Source: Jatrophihabitans sp964252635
GTDB lineage: Bacteria > Actinomycetota > Actinomycetes > Mycobacteriales > Jatrophihabitantaceae
Reading direction: 5' to 3'
Assembly: GCF_964252635.1 (NCBI RefSeq)
Contig: NZ_CAXUNP010000002.1
Coordinates: 1 to 64,000 of the forward strand
Length of the DNA: 64,000 bases
Shown here: piece after piece, positions 32,772 through 41,312 of the stretch
How the letters are laid out: every line of letters begins with the position of its first letter
Position numbering within the stretch: the stretch's first letter is position 1
The notes under the pieces: generated by a model
Told to the model about the DNA's origin: nothing
What the model saw: only the letters and a program-made list of their open reading frames with translations
Databases searched by the model: none
Translations under genes and position numbers: made by a program

Positions 32772-33848
32772 CTACTTGTCCTTCGATTTCTTGAGATAGC
32801 TCATGTTGACGATGGTGGCGTAGCCGAACTTGGGATCCTTTGCATCGAAGCCAGGCAGACCGAAGTCCAGCTGGAAACTCTTCAGCGCGGTCGTCCAGTC
32901 GGCCTCACTGATCACGCCTGCGCGAGCCCCACTGGGGAAGGAGGACATGGCTGGTTTGAGGGACTGAGCCAGCTGAGCCGCTGACAGGCCTTGGAAATAC
33001 GGCGTTTTCGCCAAGATCGCCGCAACCTCGTCGGCGGACTCCGAACGCAATTGGCCGAGTCCTTCTTGCAACCCGGCCAGGAACCGCTCCACGGCAGGAG
33101 ACTTCTTCTTGAGTGTGGACGTCAGGCCAGACACAGTCAGGATGGGGAAAGGCTTGGGCACGATCTTGGCGGCCTGCCTGTCGGTGATGGAGCTAGGGTC
33201 GATCAGTGCGTGGGCCCCGCGAGCGATCACGGTCACCGCGTCGGCCGGGGTGAACGCCGCCGCATCTGCTCGACCGGCTGTCATCGCGGCTACCTCGAGC
33301 GGATTGGTCGTCAGCTCTGTGAGTGAGCACTTGAGACCGTAGGCCCGGGCGACCTGCCGGGCGAACGCATAGACGGCCGTGCCCTTCTGCGTGGTGGCGA
33401 TCTTGCAGTTGGAACCTTTGGCCTTCAACTGCGCCATCGACTTCACCTTCGAGCTCCCGACGAAGGCGAGCCCTCGCGGCGAGTAGTTGAACATCGCCTG
33501 GATGATGTTGATGGGCTTGCCGGCCGCGGCGACGGAGATCTCCTGCGAGGCGCTGGTCAACAGTAGATCTGTTCGACCGCTGGTCAGCAGCGAGGGCGCT
33601 ACGGCAAGCGCATTGGCGTTGACTACGTCGACCGTGACGCCATGCTTCTTGAAGAGATTCTCGCCCGATGCCACCCAGAAGGCGGCGTAGTTGACCGCGT
33701 TGGAGGCGACCGCAACTTTGATGTGGGCGCCGCCGGCATCGCCTGACTTCCCGCTCTCGGAGCTGCACGCGGACAACGCGGTGACTGTCGCCGCGGCCGC
33801 GAGACAGACAGTGGTGTTGCGGAATCTTGCCTTGGTGTGACGTTGCAT
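32772..33848 (-). CDS. ABC transporter substrate-binding lipoprotein (NitT/TauT type)
   Basis: 358 aa from ATG 33848 (AGAGAAGAGA upstream). A lipoprotein signal with A-L-S-A-C (Cys28) is followed by a Ser/Gly linker. The binding domain has A-V-N-Y-A-A-F-W-V-A-S-G-E-N-L-F-K-K-H-G-V-x-V-D-V-V and repeated L-L-T-S-G-R-T-D-L-L-L-T, as in SsuA/TauA/NMT1-like periplasmic proteins. It would capture an organic anion at the cell surface and hand it to the permease encoded next to it. The amidohydrolase directly downstream makes the substrate of that enzyme a candidate ligand. Confidence 0.88.
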   Translation of the reverse strand: MQRHTKARFRNTTVCLAAAATVTALSACSSESGKSGDAGGAHIKVAVASNAVNYAAFWVASGENLFKKHGVTVDVVNANALAVAPSLLTSGRTDLLLTSASQEISVAAAGKPINIIQAMFNYSPRGLAFVGSSKVKSMAQLKAKGSNCKIATTQKGTAVYAFARQVARAYGLKCSLTELTTNPLEVAAMTAGRADAAAFTPADAVTVIARGAHALIDPSSITDRQAAKIVPKPFPILTVSGLTSTLKKKSPAVERFLAGLQEGLGQLRSESADEVAAILAKTPYFQGLSAAQLAQSLKPAMSSFPSGARAGVISEADWTTALKSFQLDFGLPGFDAKDPKFGYATIVNMSYLKKSKDK

Positions 33849-33907
33849 GAGGGAATCTCTTCTCTACGAAATCAGGTGCGGGCAAGTTGTCGCGACATCG
33901 CCAGGAT

Positions 33908-34771
33908 TCATTCCTCCCAGCGCAGCACGACTTTCTTGATTGCTATGGCGGCTCCGTAGAGCATCAAGCCCAAGACGCTGAGGATCACGACGATGGCAAA
34001 GGTGGTCGAGGTCTGAACGTAGGTCGTGGAATTCTGGAGCAGCTGTCCCATTCCGCGAACACCTGCCAGTAGCTCCGTCGTGACGGCGACGATCAGGCCG
34101 AAGGAAATGGCGTTGGGGACGGCGGCGAACGTCCAGGTCAGAACTCGAGGCAGTCTGATAGAGCGCATCAGCTGCCACGGGCTGGCCCCCAGCAGTCGAG
34201 CGTTTTCCAGCATGGCTGGCTTGACGCTCCGACCGCCCTCGAAAGCGTTGAAGAAGCCGACGAAGAAGACGACGGCGATCACATTGATGATCGAGGCCAG
34301 GGGCGTCGGGCCGAAGATGACGACCGAGATCGGGATCAACGCGATGCGCGGCACCGAATTGGCCAGCACGATGAACGGGCGTGAGACCTCGCTGAGCCGC
34401 CAGCTGTTGCTCAGGAGCAACCCTGCCAGCGCGCCCAGGACCAGGCCGATGGCAGTGCCTTCGACCGTGGCCAGAACGGTTGTACGAAGGTATGGCCACA
34501 CCGAGCCGCCGGTGGCGGGATCACCCTCGAACAACAGACGCAAGCTGTGCCATACCTGGGTGGGCGAGCTGATGTAGAAGGGATCAAGGAACCGTATGTG
34601 GTCGGCGAGGAAGTCGATCTTCGGCAGGAATTGCCAGGCGAGCAGACCGAGCACGACCAGTGCTGCTTGGATCAGGCTGCGGGTTATCACCCAGGGCACA
34701 GCCGGCCGGCCGGGCCGGTCATCGTCGGTTCGACCGTATACGGGCGTCGAGCGCGGCGGGGACACGGTCAT
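33908..34771 (-). CDS. ABC transporter permease (NitT/TauT type)
   Basis: 287 aa from ATG 34771, overlapping the ATPase stop (ATGA). About six transmembrane segments are visible, beginning I-Q-A-A-L-V-V-L-G-L-L-A-W-Q-F-L. The BPD_transp_1 EAA-type loop, which contacts the ATPase, reads E-N-A-R-L-L-G-A-S-P-W-Q-L-M-R-S-I-R-L-P. It forms the membrane channel of the importer with the adjoining ATPase and lipoprotein. Confidence 0.9.
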   Translation of the reverse strand: MTVSPPRSTPVYGRTDDDRPGRPAVPWVITRSLIQAALVVLGLLAWQFLPKIDFLADHIRFLDPFYISSPTQVWHSLRLLFEGDPATGGSVWPYLRTTVLATVEGTAIGLVLGALAGLLLSNSWRLSEVSRPFIVLANSVPRIALIPISVVIFGPTPLASIINVIAVVFFVGFFNAFEGGRSVKPAMLENARLLGASPWQLMRSIRLPRVLTWTFAAVPNAISFGLIVAVTTELLAGVRGMGQLLQNSTTYVQTSTTFAIVVILSVLGLMLYGAAIAIKKVVLRWEE

Positions 34772-35709
34772 GACGCGGATCCGTGCGACGAGAGTTGGCC
34801 TTCCATGCCAGCCCAGAGATGCGCGTACAACTCGAGGAACTGTGGATCCGAGCGGAGCCCGGCGACGTCGCGATCGTGGCCGAACGGGATCGCGAGGTCT
34901 TCGACAACGGTCGACGGCGGCCAGGACAACATGACGACGCGGTCGGATAGCGAAATTGCTTCGCCGAGGTCATGGGTCACCAGGACGACACTGGCGCCCG
35001 TATCCTTGACCAGTCGGTAGAGATCGCGGTGCACACTGACGCGGGTCGGCTCGTCCAGCGCGGAGAAGGGCTCGTCGAGCAATAACAGCTCCGGGTTCGC
35101 GGCGAGCGCGGTGAGTACCGCGACACGACGCCTCATGCCGCCCGACAACTGCGACGGATACACGTGTGCCTTATCCGAGAGGCCCACCATGCCGAGCAGA
35201 TTGTTGACCTGCTCGTGAGTGTCTTTGCGGCGTCGGGTTCCGTTGAATCGATGGTGGAGGGCGACGTTGTCGCGGACTCGAAGCCACGGGAGCAGCGTGT
35301 CGTCCTGAAAGACCATGCTGATGCCGTGCTGTCCGGGGCGGCGATAGGCGGTGGTGATGCGGCCGCGCCACGGACGGGACAGGCCACTGATCAGACGGAG
35401 CAGGCTGGACTTGCCGCATCCGGATGGGCCGACGACGGACACGATCTCTCCCGGCGCTAGCGACAGGTGCAGGCCGTCGATGACCGGCGTCCCGGCCGCG
35501 TAACCGAAAGCCAGATCTTGCAGTTCGAGCAGGGGCGAAATCGGTGGAACCGATGCCGAGCTGGCGGACTCACCGGTCGAGTTCCCCTCGTGCGACAGGC
35601 CGTCGGGCTTCTCCACGTCTTCGACACCGCCGGCGGCAGCCGGAACGGACGTTTCCGTGGAGCCCGCCTTCGCGGCACCGTCCGTCCGGACCTGCAGTTG
35701 TCGATTCAT
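34768..35709 (-). CDS. ABC transporter ATP-binding protein (NitT/TauT type)
   Basis: 313 aa from ATG 35709 with GGAAAGGACC upstream. Walker A is G-P-S-G-C-G-K-S-S, the signature L-S-G-G-M-R-R-R, Walker B L-L-L-L-D-E-P-F-S-A-L-D, and the switch His lies in L-V-T-H-D-L-G-E-A. An extra N-terminal stretch of about 75 residues (Ala/Glu/Ser-rich) precedes the domain and has no known function. It energises the importer. An operator-like site lies 49 bp upstream. Confidence 0.92.
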   Translation of the reverse strand: MNRQLQVRTDGAAKAGSTETSVPAAAGGVEDVEKPDGLSHEGNSTGESASSASVPPISPLLELQDLAFGYAAGTPVIDGLHLSLAPGEIVSVVGPSGCGKSSLLRLISGLSRPWRGRITTAYRRPGQHGISMVFQDDTLLPWLRVRDNVALHHRFNGTRRRKDTHEQVNNLLGMVGLSDKAHVYPSQLSGGMRRRVAVLTALAANPELLLLDEPFSALDEPTRVSVHRDLYRLVKDTGASVVLVTHDLGEAISLSDRVVMLSWPPSTVVEDLAIPFGHDRDVAGLRSDPQFLELYAHLWAGMEGQLSSHGSAS

Positions 35710-35757
35710 TCGACGGTCCTTTCCGGTGTGAGGCTGTGCGGACTCAGATGCACCAGT

Positions 35758-35768
35758 TGACTTGGTGA
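35758..35768. promoter_or_regulatory. Operator-like site upstream of the ABC importer operon
   Basis: TGACTTGGTGA (within AGTTGACTTGGTGACTTG) differs by one base from TCACTTGGTGA at 28679. Read on the other strand it is TCACCAAGTCA. It lies 49 bp upstream of the ATPase start, in a position suited to repression by the FadR-type GntR protein at 29383-30225. Confidence 0.5.
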
Positions 35769-35899
35769 CTTGCCGACGAAGTGTGCGGGCTCGTCCGCGC
35801 GGTGTCAACGGCGAGTTCTGGTGCGGCGCGTTCGAGGGGCGTCGGTGTTGCCGTGTGCGAGGCCCTTGACAGACGGCTGGGTCACGACGAATAGTCTTC

Positions 35900-35916
35900 A
35901 AGTGACCTGGCGACTT
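35900..35916. promoter_or_regulatory. Second operator-like site in the divergent ABC/YciI promoter region
   Basis: AAGTGACCTGGCGACTT has outer arms AAGT/ACTT and inner CC/GG pairing around a central T. Its reverse complement AAGTCGCCAGGTCACTT aligns with AAGTCACCAAGTGAC at three changes. It lies 104 bp upstream of the YciI-like gene (36020) and 142 bp from the first site of this region, so both divergent operons could share control. Confidence 0.4.
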
Positions 35917-36019
35917 GGCGAGCGGCTAGCCGAAACCACACGCATTGTGGCCACTGGCCAGGCCAGGGTCGCGACCGGGATCAGACGGTGCGCTTGGCGC
36001 GTCCGGGAGTCGTGACGGC

Positions 36020-36559
36020 GTGAAGTTCTTCTGCTTCCAACGTGACCGTCCGGGTGCCTTCGCGCTGCGAATGAAGTGCTTGGAAGATCATTGGTCGTAC
36101 CTCGAGCGATGGTCCGAGCAGCTCGTCGTGCGCGGTCCGACCTTCGAGGGGGATGTGCCCTCCGGAAGCGTCTACATCGTCGACGTGGCGACGCCGGCCG
36201 AAGCCCGGGCGTTCGTGTTCGAGGAGCCGGCGTATCAAGCCGGCGTCTACCGGGACGTGTTGCTGCGCCGGTGGCAGGACGCGCTGCACCGAACGACGGA
36301 CGGGCCTCGCGGGGACTCAACGGCAGGGAAACACTTCTTGGTGGTCGGACTCGGCGCCGGTGTTCACGAGAGCGAGAAGACGCAGGACACGAAGAATCTG
36401 GTCGCGTTCGGAACATTGTTGTCCGATGACGCATCGAAGTGGCTGGGGACGGCGGCGCTGCTTCAGGCGCCTGATGCCGATGCAGCGTCCGCGATCCTGA
36501 CTACCGACCGGTACAGCCACATTGAGGTGTGCGACTGGCAATTCGGTGGCAGACGTTGA
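36020..36559 (+). CDS. Tandem YciI-like (YCII-related) protein
   Basis: 179 aa from GTG 36020, chosen because V-K-F-F-C-F-Q-R-D starts the fold and GGGAG lies upstream. The first half (residues 1-90: L-E-D-H-W-S-Y-L-E-R-W, V-V-R-G-P-T-F, G-S-V-Y-I-V-D-V-A-T-P-A-E-A-R-A-F) is a standard YCII domain with the His-Asp type pair. The second half (about 105-179: K-H-F-L-V-V-G-L...L-V-A-F-G-T-L-L-S-D-D, A-A-L-L-Q-A-P-D-A-D-A-A) repeats the pattern more loosely. YciI-like proteins assist ring-cleavage pathways as isomerases or dehalogenase-like enzymes. The product could act as an internal dimer. Confidence 0.7.
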   Translation: MKFFCFQRDRPGAFALRMKCLEDHWSYLERWSEQLVVRGPTFEGDVPSGSVYIVDVATPAEARAFVFEEPAYQAGVYRDVLLRRWQDALHRTTDGPRGDSTAGKHFLVVGLGAGVHESEKTQDTKNLVAFGTLLSDDASKWLGTAALLQAPDADAASAILTTDRYSHIEVCDWQFGGRR

Positions 36560-36621
36560 CGTCACACGATCCCTCGCTGCTCTAGCACGCATAGACGTCA
36601 TACCAAACCGATGGAGGAGTT

Positions 36622-37047
36622 ATGACAGACACTTTCGCAAAGCTGTACACCCAGTCGGCTGCAGGGCTGGAGTGGGTGCCGGCTGAGATGTTCGCACTGC
36701 CGGAGGGCTGCGAATACAAGATCTTCAAGGACGACGGTGGTGACGGGTTACGAGCCGTGATGGTGCGGTTCCCGCCGGGATACGTCGAGCCGGAGCATCA
36801 ACATGCGATGGAGCACTGGGGGATCGTGATCGAGGGCGAGATGCACGTCGATGGCAAGAAGTTGGGCCCCGGCGACTTCCACTTCGCTCCCGCCAACGTG
36901 CTGCACGGACCCTTCTACTACCCGAAGGGTTGCATCGTGTTCGGCACGACTCATTCGTTCCAGCCCGACGGAATGCGGCACGACTACACCGCGGAGGCCG
37001 CCCAGGCGGACCCTCGTGACATCGAGGTCTCGGCCGCAGGGGCGTGA
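36622..37047 (+). CDS. Cupin domain protein
   Basis: 141 aa from ATG 36622 with GGAGGAG at 36613-36619. The beta-barrel motif P-E-H-Q-H-A-M-E-H-W-G-I-V-I-E-G-E-M supplies His/His/Glu metal ligands (G-x5-H-x-H-x3,4-E-x6-G). The second motif has P-G-D-F-H-F-A-P-A-N-V-L-H-G-P. Single-domain cupins may be dioxygenases, isomerases or sensors. It overlaps the aldo/keto reductase (GTGA) and follows the YciI-like gene, so the three form one unit. Confidence 0.82.
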   Translation: MTDTFAKLYTQSAAGLEWVPAEMFALPEGCEYKIFKDDGGDGLRAVMVRFPPGYVEPEHQHAMEHWGIVIEGEMHVDGKKLGPGDFHFAPANVLHGPFYYPKGCIVFGTTHSFQPDGMRHDYTAEAAQADPRDIEVSAAGA

Positions 37048-38072
37048 CCAGTCTGGCGCCGCGGCGCCGGCTCGGCTGCAGCGATCTGAGCGTGCATCCG
37101 CTGTGCCTCGGCGGCAACGTGTTCGGATGGACGGCGGACGAGGCTCAGTCCTTTGCTGTTCTCGACGCCTATTCGGCAGCAGGGGGCAACTTCGTCGACA
37201 CGGCTGACGTCTACTCCGCGGACGGGCCAGGCAGCGACGGCGGGCTTTCCGAACTCATCATCGGGAGGTGGATGCGACGTCGCGGTCGGCGAGAGGATGT
37301 CGTCATCGCGACGAAGGTCGGCGGTCGCGGCGGACTGTCGCCGACAAACATCCGGGCTGGCGTCGAATCCTCGCTGCGGCGGCTGCAGGTTGAGCAGATC
37401 GACCTGCTGTACGCGCACATGGACGACCGAAGCACCCCGCTCGAGGACACGGTCGCAGCATTTGGTCAGCTCGTGCAGGCGGGCTGGGTGCGCCACGTCG
37501 CCGCCGCCAACTACTCGGTGGAGCGGCTGAAGCTCGCCCTCAACATTGCGAAGGCCGGTGGTTACGCCACCTTCGTCGCCTTATCCACGCAGTACAACCT
37601 CCTGGAGCGTCGGTGGCTTCGAGAGGATCGATTTGGGACAGAGGGCTTCGAAGGCCGGTTACGTGACCTCTGCATCGGACAGGACATCGCCTGTCTGCCC
37701 TACTGGGTGCTGGCCAAGGGTGTGCTGACCGGGAAGTACGGCACGAGGGGACACAAGGTCGCAGGACCACAAGTCAGCGCTCGTGGCGCGCTAATACGAC
37801 CGGAGGACCTCGACGCGGAGCGAAGCATCGCGGTGCTGAAGGTGCTGACCGACGTCGCGCGCGAGCACGAGGTCACTGTCGCTGCCGTCGCGACAGCGTG
37901 GACCGCTCGACAGCCCGGTGTGATCGCGCCGATCGTGAGCGCGCGGACGACCTCACAGGTCAGCGAGCTGCTGTCCTTCATGCACATCGATTTCACCGCA
38001 GCGGAATTGAGCGCTCTCGATGCCGTATCAAGCGACTCGGCGGACCGCGTCGTGCGATGCGACAACGACTGA
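37044..38072 (+). CDS. Aldo/keto reductase
   Basis: 342 aa from GTG 37044, overlapping the cupin stop. The (alpha/beta)8 AKR signatures are G-G-N-V-F-G-W, N-F-V-D-T-A-D-V-Y-S (catalytic Asp and Tyr), V-V-I-A-T-K-V-G-G (Lys), I-D-L-L-Y-A-H-M-D-D (His), and V-I-A-P-I-V-S-A-R-T near the C-terminus for NADP binding. It reduces or oxidises a carbonyl of unknown identity. A 246-bp gap without recognised gene follows. Confidence 0.9.
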   Translation: MTSLAPRRRLGCSDLSVHPLCLGGNVFGWTADEAQSFAVLDAYSAAGGNFVDTADVYSADGPGSDGGLSELIIGRWMRRRGRREDVVIATKVGGRGGLSPTNIRAGVESSLRRLQVEQIDLLYAHMDDRSTPLEDTVAAFGQLVQAGWVRHVAAANYSVERLKLALNIAKAGGYATFVALSTQYNLLERRWLREDRFGTEGFEGRLRDLCIGQDIACLPYWVLAKGVLTGKYGTRGHKVAGPQVSARGALIRPEDLDAERSIAVLKVLTDVAREHEVTVAAVATAWTARQPGVIAPIVSARTTSQVSELLSFMHIDFTAAELSALDAVSSDSADRVVRCDND

Positions 38073-38318
38073 CGAGCCGGCCCGCTCGAGTAGTCGCAAC
38101 TCGCGACGCGCTCCCGAAGTTCTCCGGAGTCCGGGTTGAAGTTCACGGAAGCTGTCAGGACCGATAGCAAGCTTTCACGACGTCGGACAGTGCGCGGACA
38201 TGACGGGCCCGCTTTACTGCGTTGAGCGGATGCCGAGCGCAATCCTGGCTCGACAAGAGGCTGCGGGACGAGAAGCACGGTCACTGCCCGACAAGAACGA
38301 GTGATCGCGAGAGGTGCC

Positions 38319-38765
38319 ATGGCTGGGCCGCCGAACGCTGTGCCTATCTCGTCGATTTCGATGAGCGCCGCTCGCGCCGTGATCGATGCGGCCGTGCGCA
38401 ACGCCGAAGAGTTACGCGCGCCCGCCACGGTTGCCGTCGTCGATGCGGTGGGGACGTTGAAGGCAATGGTGAGGATGGATGGCGCGCCGTTGGTAGGAGT
38501 CGATCTGGCGCGGCGCAAGGCCGTTACCTGTGTGATCATGGGCGACCGGGACACTGCGACCCTCGTCGACACGATCGTCAAGCGTCCGCAGATGTTGGCG
38601 GCAATCACCACGCTTCCCGACGTGGTCGCGCTTCCCGGCGGACTGGGTCTGCTCGAGGACGAGCTGTTGATCGGCGCAGTGGGAGTCAGCTCGCCCACTG
38701 GCGATCTTGATATTCGGATCGCAAACGCCGCCGCGGCGGTGCTCGCTCACGGGAGCGAATCGTGA
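38319..38765 (+). CDS. GlcG/HbpS family (DUF336) protein
   Basis: 148 aa from ATG 38319 with GAGAGG seven bases upstream. An earlier GTG at 38301 lacks a ribosome site. The family pattern is seen in A-T-V-A-V-V-D-A-V-G-T-L-K-A-M-V-R-M-D-G-A, L-A-R-R-K-A-V-T-C, V-A-L-P-G-G-L-G-L-L and L-I-G-A-V-G-V-S. HbpS members bind haem and GlcG members accompany glycolate or propanediol use. Here it precedes a GMC oxidoreductase by 69 bp, so it may serve that enzyme's pathway. No signal peptide is seen. Confidence 0.82.
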   Translation: MAGPPNAVPISSISMSAARAVIDAAVRNAEELRAPATVAVVDAVGTLKAMVRMDGAPLVGVDLARRKAVTCVIMGDRDTATLVDTIVKRPQMLAAITTLPDVVALPGGLGLLEDELLIGAVGVSSPTGDLDIRIANAAAAVLAHGSES

Positions 38766-38834
38766 CTTCAGCTGCGGCGGCCCGAGCCTCGCGACCTGCG
38801 TCGGACACACACCGCGGCACTGAGAGATGGGGCG

Positions 38835-40442
38835 ATGTTGAGACACTTTGACTACGTCGTGGTCGGGGGCGGTTCGAGCGGCTGTGTCGTCGCTTCGCGA
38901 TTGAGTGAGCAATCCGACGTTTCGGTCCTGCTCCTCGAAGCGGGTGGCTCAGGACGCAATCCTTTCATTGCGATGCCGCTGGCATGGGGCGTGCAGCGCC
39001 GACGGCAATGGTTCGACTACGCCTGGATCACCGAGCGTGAGCCAGGCGCCGATGGCAACGCCATACCAGCACCCGCTGGTCGCGTCCTCGGCGGCGGCTC
39101 ATGCATAAACGGGATGATCTACTCGCGCGGCAATCGTGGAGACTACGACTCTTACGAGTCGCTCGGCGTGCCTGGCTGGTCGTACGACGAAGTCCTACCG
39201 TTCTTCACGCGCTCCGAGAACAGCTGGCGCGGTGCGTCCCGGTATCACGGGCCGAACGGGCCGCTACAGACTTCGCACGCGCATCCGGATGACCTCTTCG
39301 AGGCGATCGTTGAGTCAGCCAGGCTTGTCGGTTTGCCTCAGACCGATGACTTCAACGGGAGTGAGCCAGTCGGAGTAGGGCTCCCCGATCTCACCATCAC
39401 GCGTTCTGGGCGACGTGCGGATACGGGGCGGGCATACATCCGTGCGCAGCGGCGGAGACCAAACCTTACCGTGGTCACCTCGGCGCAAGCCACTCGTGTC
39501 CGGCTCGACGGCACGCGCGCTGTCGAGGTGGATTACCGCCACGCCGGCGGGACCGAGCGCGTCCGGGCCGAGCGCGAGATCATCCTGTGCGCCGGTTCGT
39601 ACGGGACGCCTCAACTGTTGATGCTGTCGGGTATCGGACCGGCCGATCATGTACGCGAAAATGGGATCGACGTCGTCGTGGATGCGCCGGACGTAGGGCG
39701 CCATCTCCAGGATCATCCGCTTGTCAGTCTGTTCTTCGCCGCCAAGCGACCGCTCGAGTTCGGACAGAAACTTCGCCTTGACCGCGCGGCTGTCGCCGCA
39801 GTGCGCTGGTTGCTAGCGGGCCGGGGCTACCTCGGCACGCTGCCGCTGTCGGCGATGATCTACCACCGTTCGGATCCTTCGCTGGAATACCCGGACCTGG
39901 AGAACTTCTTCGTTCCTGCGAACCAGGCGAAGGCGCGCGTCTGGGTGCCGGGGCTGTACCCGCCGCCCGAAGACCTGATGCAGGTGGCCAACACACTGCT
40001 CGCGCCGAAGAGTGAGGGCTGGGTGAAGTTGAGATCCGGCAGGCCCGACGATGCGCCGCGCATCTTCGACAACATCCTCGGCGATTCGGAGGACGTAGAC
40101 CGGTTGTTGATCAACATACGGACGATGAGGGAGTTGGTAGGGCAGTCACCGCTGCGTGATCATGTCGGCGTTGAGCTGACGCCTGGTCCACAGGTCGAGC
40201 GCGACGAGGATCTCGGTGCGTGGGTCCGCACTGCCGTGCGAACCGCTTACCACCCGATCGGTACGTGCCGCATGAGTCCCGAAGGCGCCGGCGTCGTCGA
40301 CTCGAAGCTGAGGGTGCAGGGCCTCGACGGGTTGCGCATCGCCGACTGCTCCGTCCTGCCGGCTCCGATCAGCGGTCATACGAACATGCCTGCCGTCATG
40401 GTCGGCGAGCGGGCCGCCGATTTCATTCGCGCTTCCCGTTGA
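38835..40442 (+). CDS. GMC-family FAD oxidoreductase (choline/alcohol dehydrogenase-like)
   Basis: 535 aa from ATG 38835. The ADP-binding G-G-G-S-S-G is at residues 11-16 and L-L-L-E-A-G-G follows. The GMC_1 signature G-R-V-L-G-G-G-S-C-I-N-G-M-I-Y-S-R-G-N and GMC_2 (G-T-P-Q-L-L-M-L-S-G-I-G-P) are both complete. The C-terminal catalytic part has H-P-I-G-T-C-R-M, L-R-I-A-D-C-S-V-L-P and S-G-H-T-N-M-P. It would oxidise an alcohol to an aldehyde with FAD. It is followed by a CMD-like gene with its own good ribosome site. Confidence 0.93.
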   Translation: MLRHFDYVVVGGGSSGCVVASRLSEQSDVSVLLLEAGGSGRNPFIAMPLAWGVQRRRQWFDYAWITEREPGADGNAIPAPAGRVLGGGSCINGMIYSRGNRGDYDSYESLGVPGWSYDEVLPFFTRSENSWRGASRYHGPNGPLQTSHAHPDDLFEAIVESARLVGLPQTDDFNGSEPVGVGLPDLTITRSGRRADTGRAYIRAQRRRPNLTVVTSAQATRVRLDGTRAVEVDYRHAGGTERVRAEREIILCAGSYGTPQLLMLSGIGPADHVRENGIDVVVDAPDVGRHLQDHPLVSLFFAAKRPLEFGQKLRLDRAAVAAVRWLLAGRGYLGTLPLSAMIYHRSDPSLEYPDLENFFVPANQAKARVWVPGLYPPPEDLMQVANTLLAPKSEGWVKLRSGRPDDAPRIFDNILGDSEDVDRLLINIRTMRELVGQSPLRDHVGVELTPGPQVERDEDLGAWVRTAVRTAYHPIGTCRMSPEGAGVVDSKLRVQGLDGLRIADCSVLPAPISGHTNMPAVMVGERAADFIRASR

Positions 40443-40475
40443 CGGCCGCGAGCAACGAGCAGGAGGGCTATCACT

Positions 40476-41039
40476 GTGCGACTACCTGAAGCTCGGCCCG
40501 GCGGTCTGACTGACGCGCAACGATCGGCTTATGCAATCGCGCAAGGAGTAACCAGTTCGAGGGCGTACGCGGGGTCCGGGGTCCAGCGACCTGACGGCAC
40601 ATTCGCCGGGCCATGGTCGGTGCTGATCCAGTTTCCAGACATAGCCCCGGCATGGGGCAGCCTGACCGAAGCGGTGACAGCCAGACCGGGACTCTCCGAA
40701 CGGGCACGCGAGGCCGTCATTCTCCGGGTGTGTGGGCACTTCGATGCTCGCTACGCCACGCATGCCCACACCCTGGCTGCGAAACGCCGCGGCCTGGGTG
40801 CAGCCCAGATAGACGCACTGTGCGCCGGGGTGAATCCCGTGAACCTGACCGACGAGCAAGCCTGTGCCGTCGAACTGGTTGATTCGCTGCTTCAAGGCGG
40901 AGTGCTTCCGGCGCACACCTATGACCACGCCGTGACGGTTATTGGACAGGATGCTCTCGACGCGGTTGTTCTTCTCACGCTCTACTACACGGCTGCGTGC
41001 GTGCTCCTGAACGCATACGACGTGCCAGCCGACTCATAA
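40476..41039 (+). CDS. Carboxymuconolactone decarboxylase (CMD)-like protein
   Basis: 187 aa from GTG 40476 with AGGAGGG upstream. The helical CMD pattern is visible: L-S-E-R-A-R-E-A-V-I-L-R-V-C-G-H-F-D-A-R-Y-A-T-H-A-H-T-L-A-A-K-R-R-G-L and the closing L-Y-Y-T-A-A-C-V-L-L-N-A-Y-D-V. Only one Cys lies in the core, so AhpD-type disulfide chemistry is unlikely. It ends the GMC operon; the sequence behind it is gene debris. Confidence 0.78.
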   Translation: MRLPEARPGGLTDAQRSAYAIAQGVTSSRAYAGSGVQRPDGTFAGPWSVLIQFPDIAPAWGSLTEAVTARPGLSERAREAVILRVCGHFDARYATHAHTLAAKRRGLGAAQIDALCAGVNPVNLTDEQACAVELVDSLLQGGVLPAHTYDHAVTVIGQDALDAVVLLTLYYTAACVLLNAYDVPADS

Positions 41040-41079
41040 CGAATCGATGGATCAAAGACAATGCGGCGACCGAAGGTTG

Positions 41080-41312
41080 CGACGGACGCCGTCAGTTACA
41101 GACGTGCGCGATGTCCTGGTCGCGCCGCAGATCATGCGTCGCCTGATCGCGAACCACGCAGATGGTCGCTCGCCACGGCGAGCGCCGGACACCGACGATG
41201 AGACGTTACAACACTTCACCCACGCGAGCGCGAGGTGCTCGTGTTTGTCGCCGACGGGTTGGGCAACGCCGACATCGCCTCCTTGCTCGTCCTGAACGAG
41301 GAGACAAGACCG
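41080..41312 (+). pseudogene. Fragment of a LuxR/NarL-type response regulator
   Basis: Two frames joined at about 41218 give D-V-L-V-A-P-Q-I-M-R-R-L-I-A-N-H-A, the usual linker before a LuxR domain, and T-x-R-E-R-E-V-L-V-F-V-A-D-G-L-G-N-A-D-I-A-S-L-L-V-L-N-E-E-T. The second piece is the first two helices of the LuxR HTH, whose next residues (V-K-T-H-V) are lost. Neither receiver domain nor the last helix remains. Confidence 0.7.
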
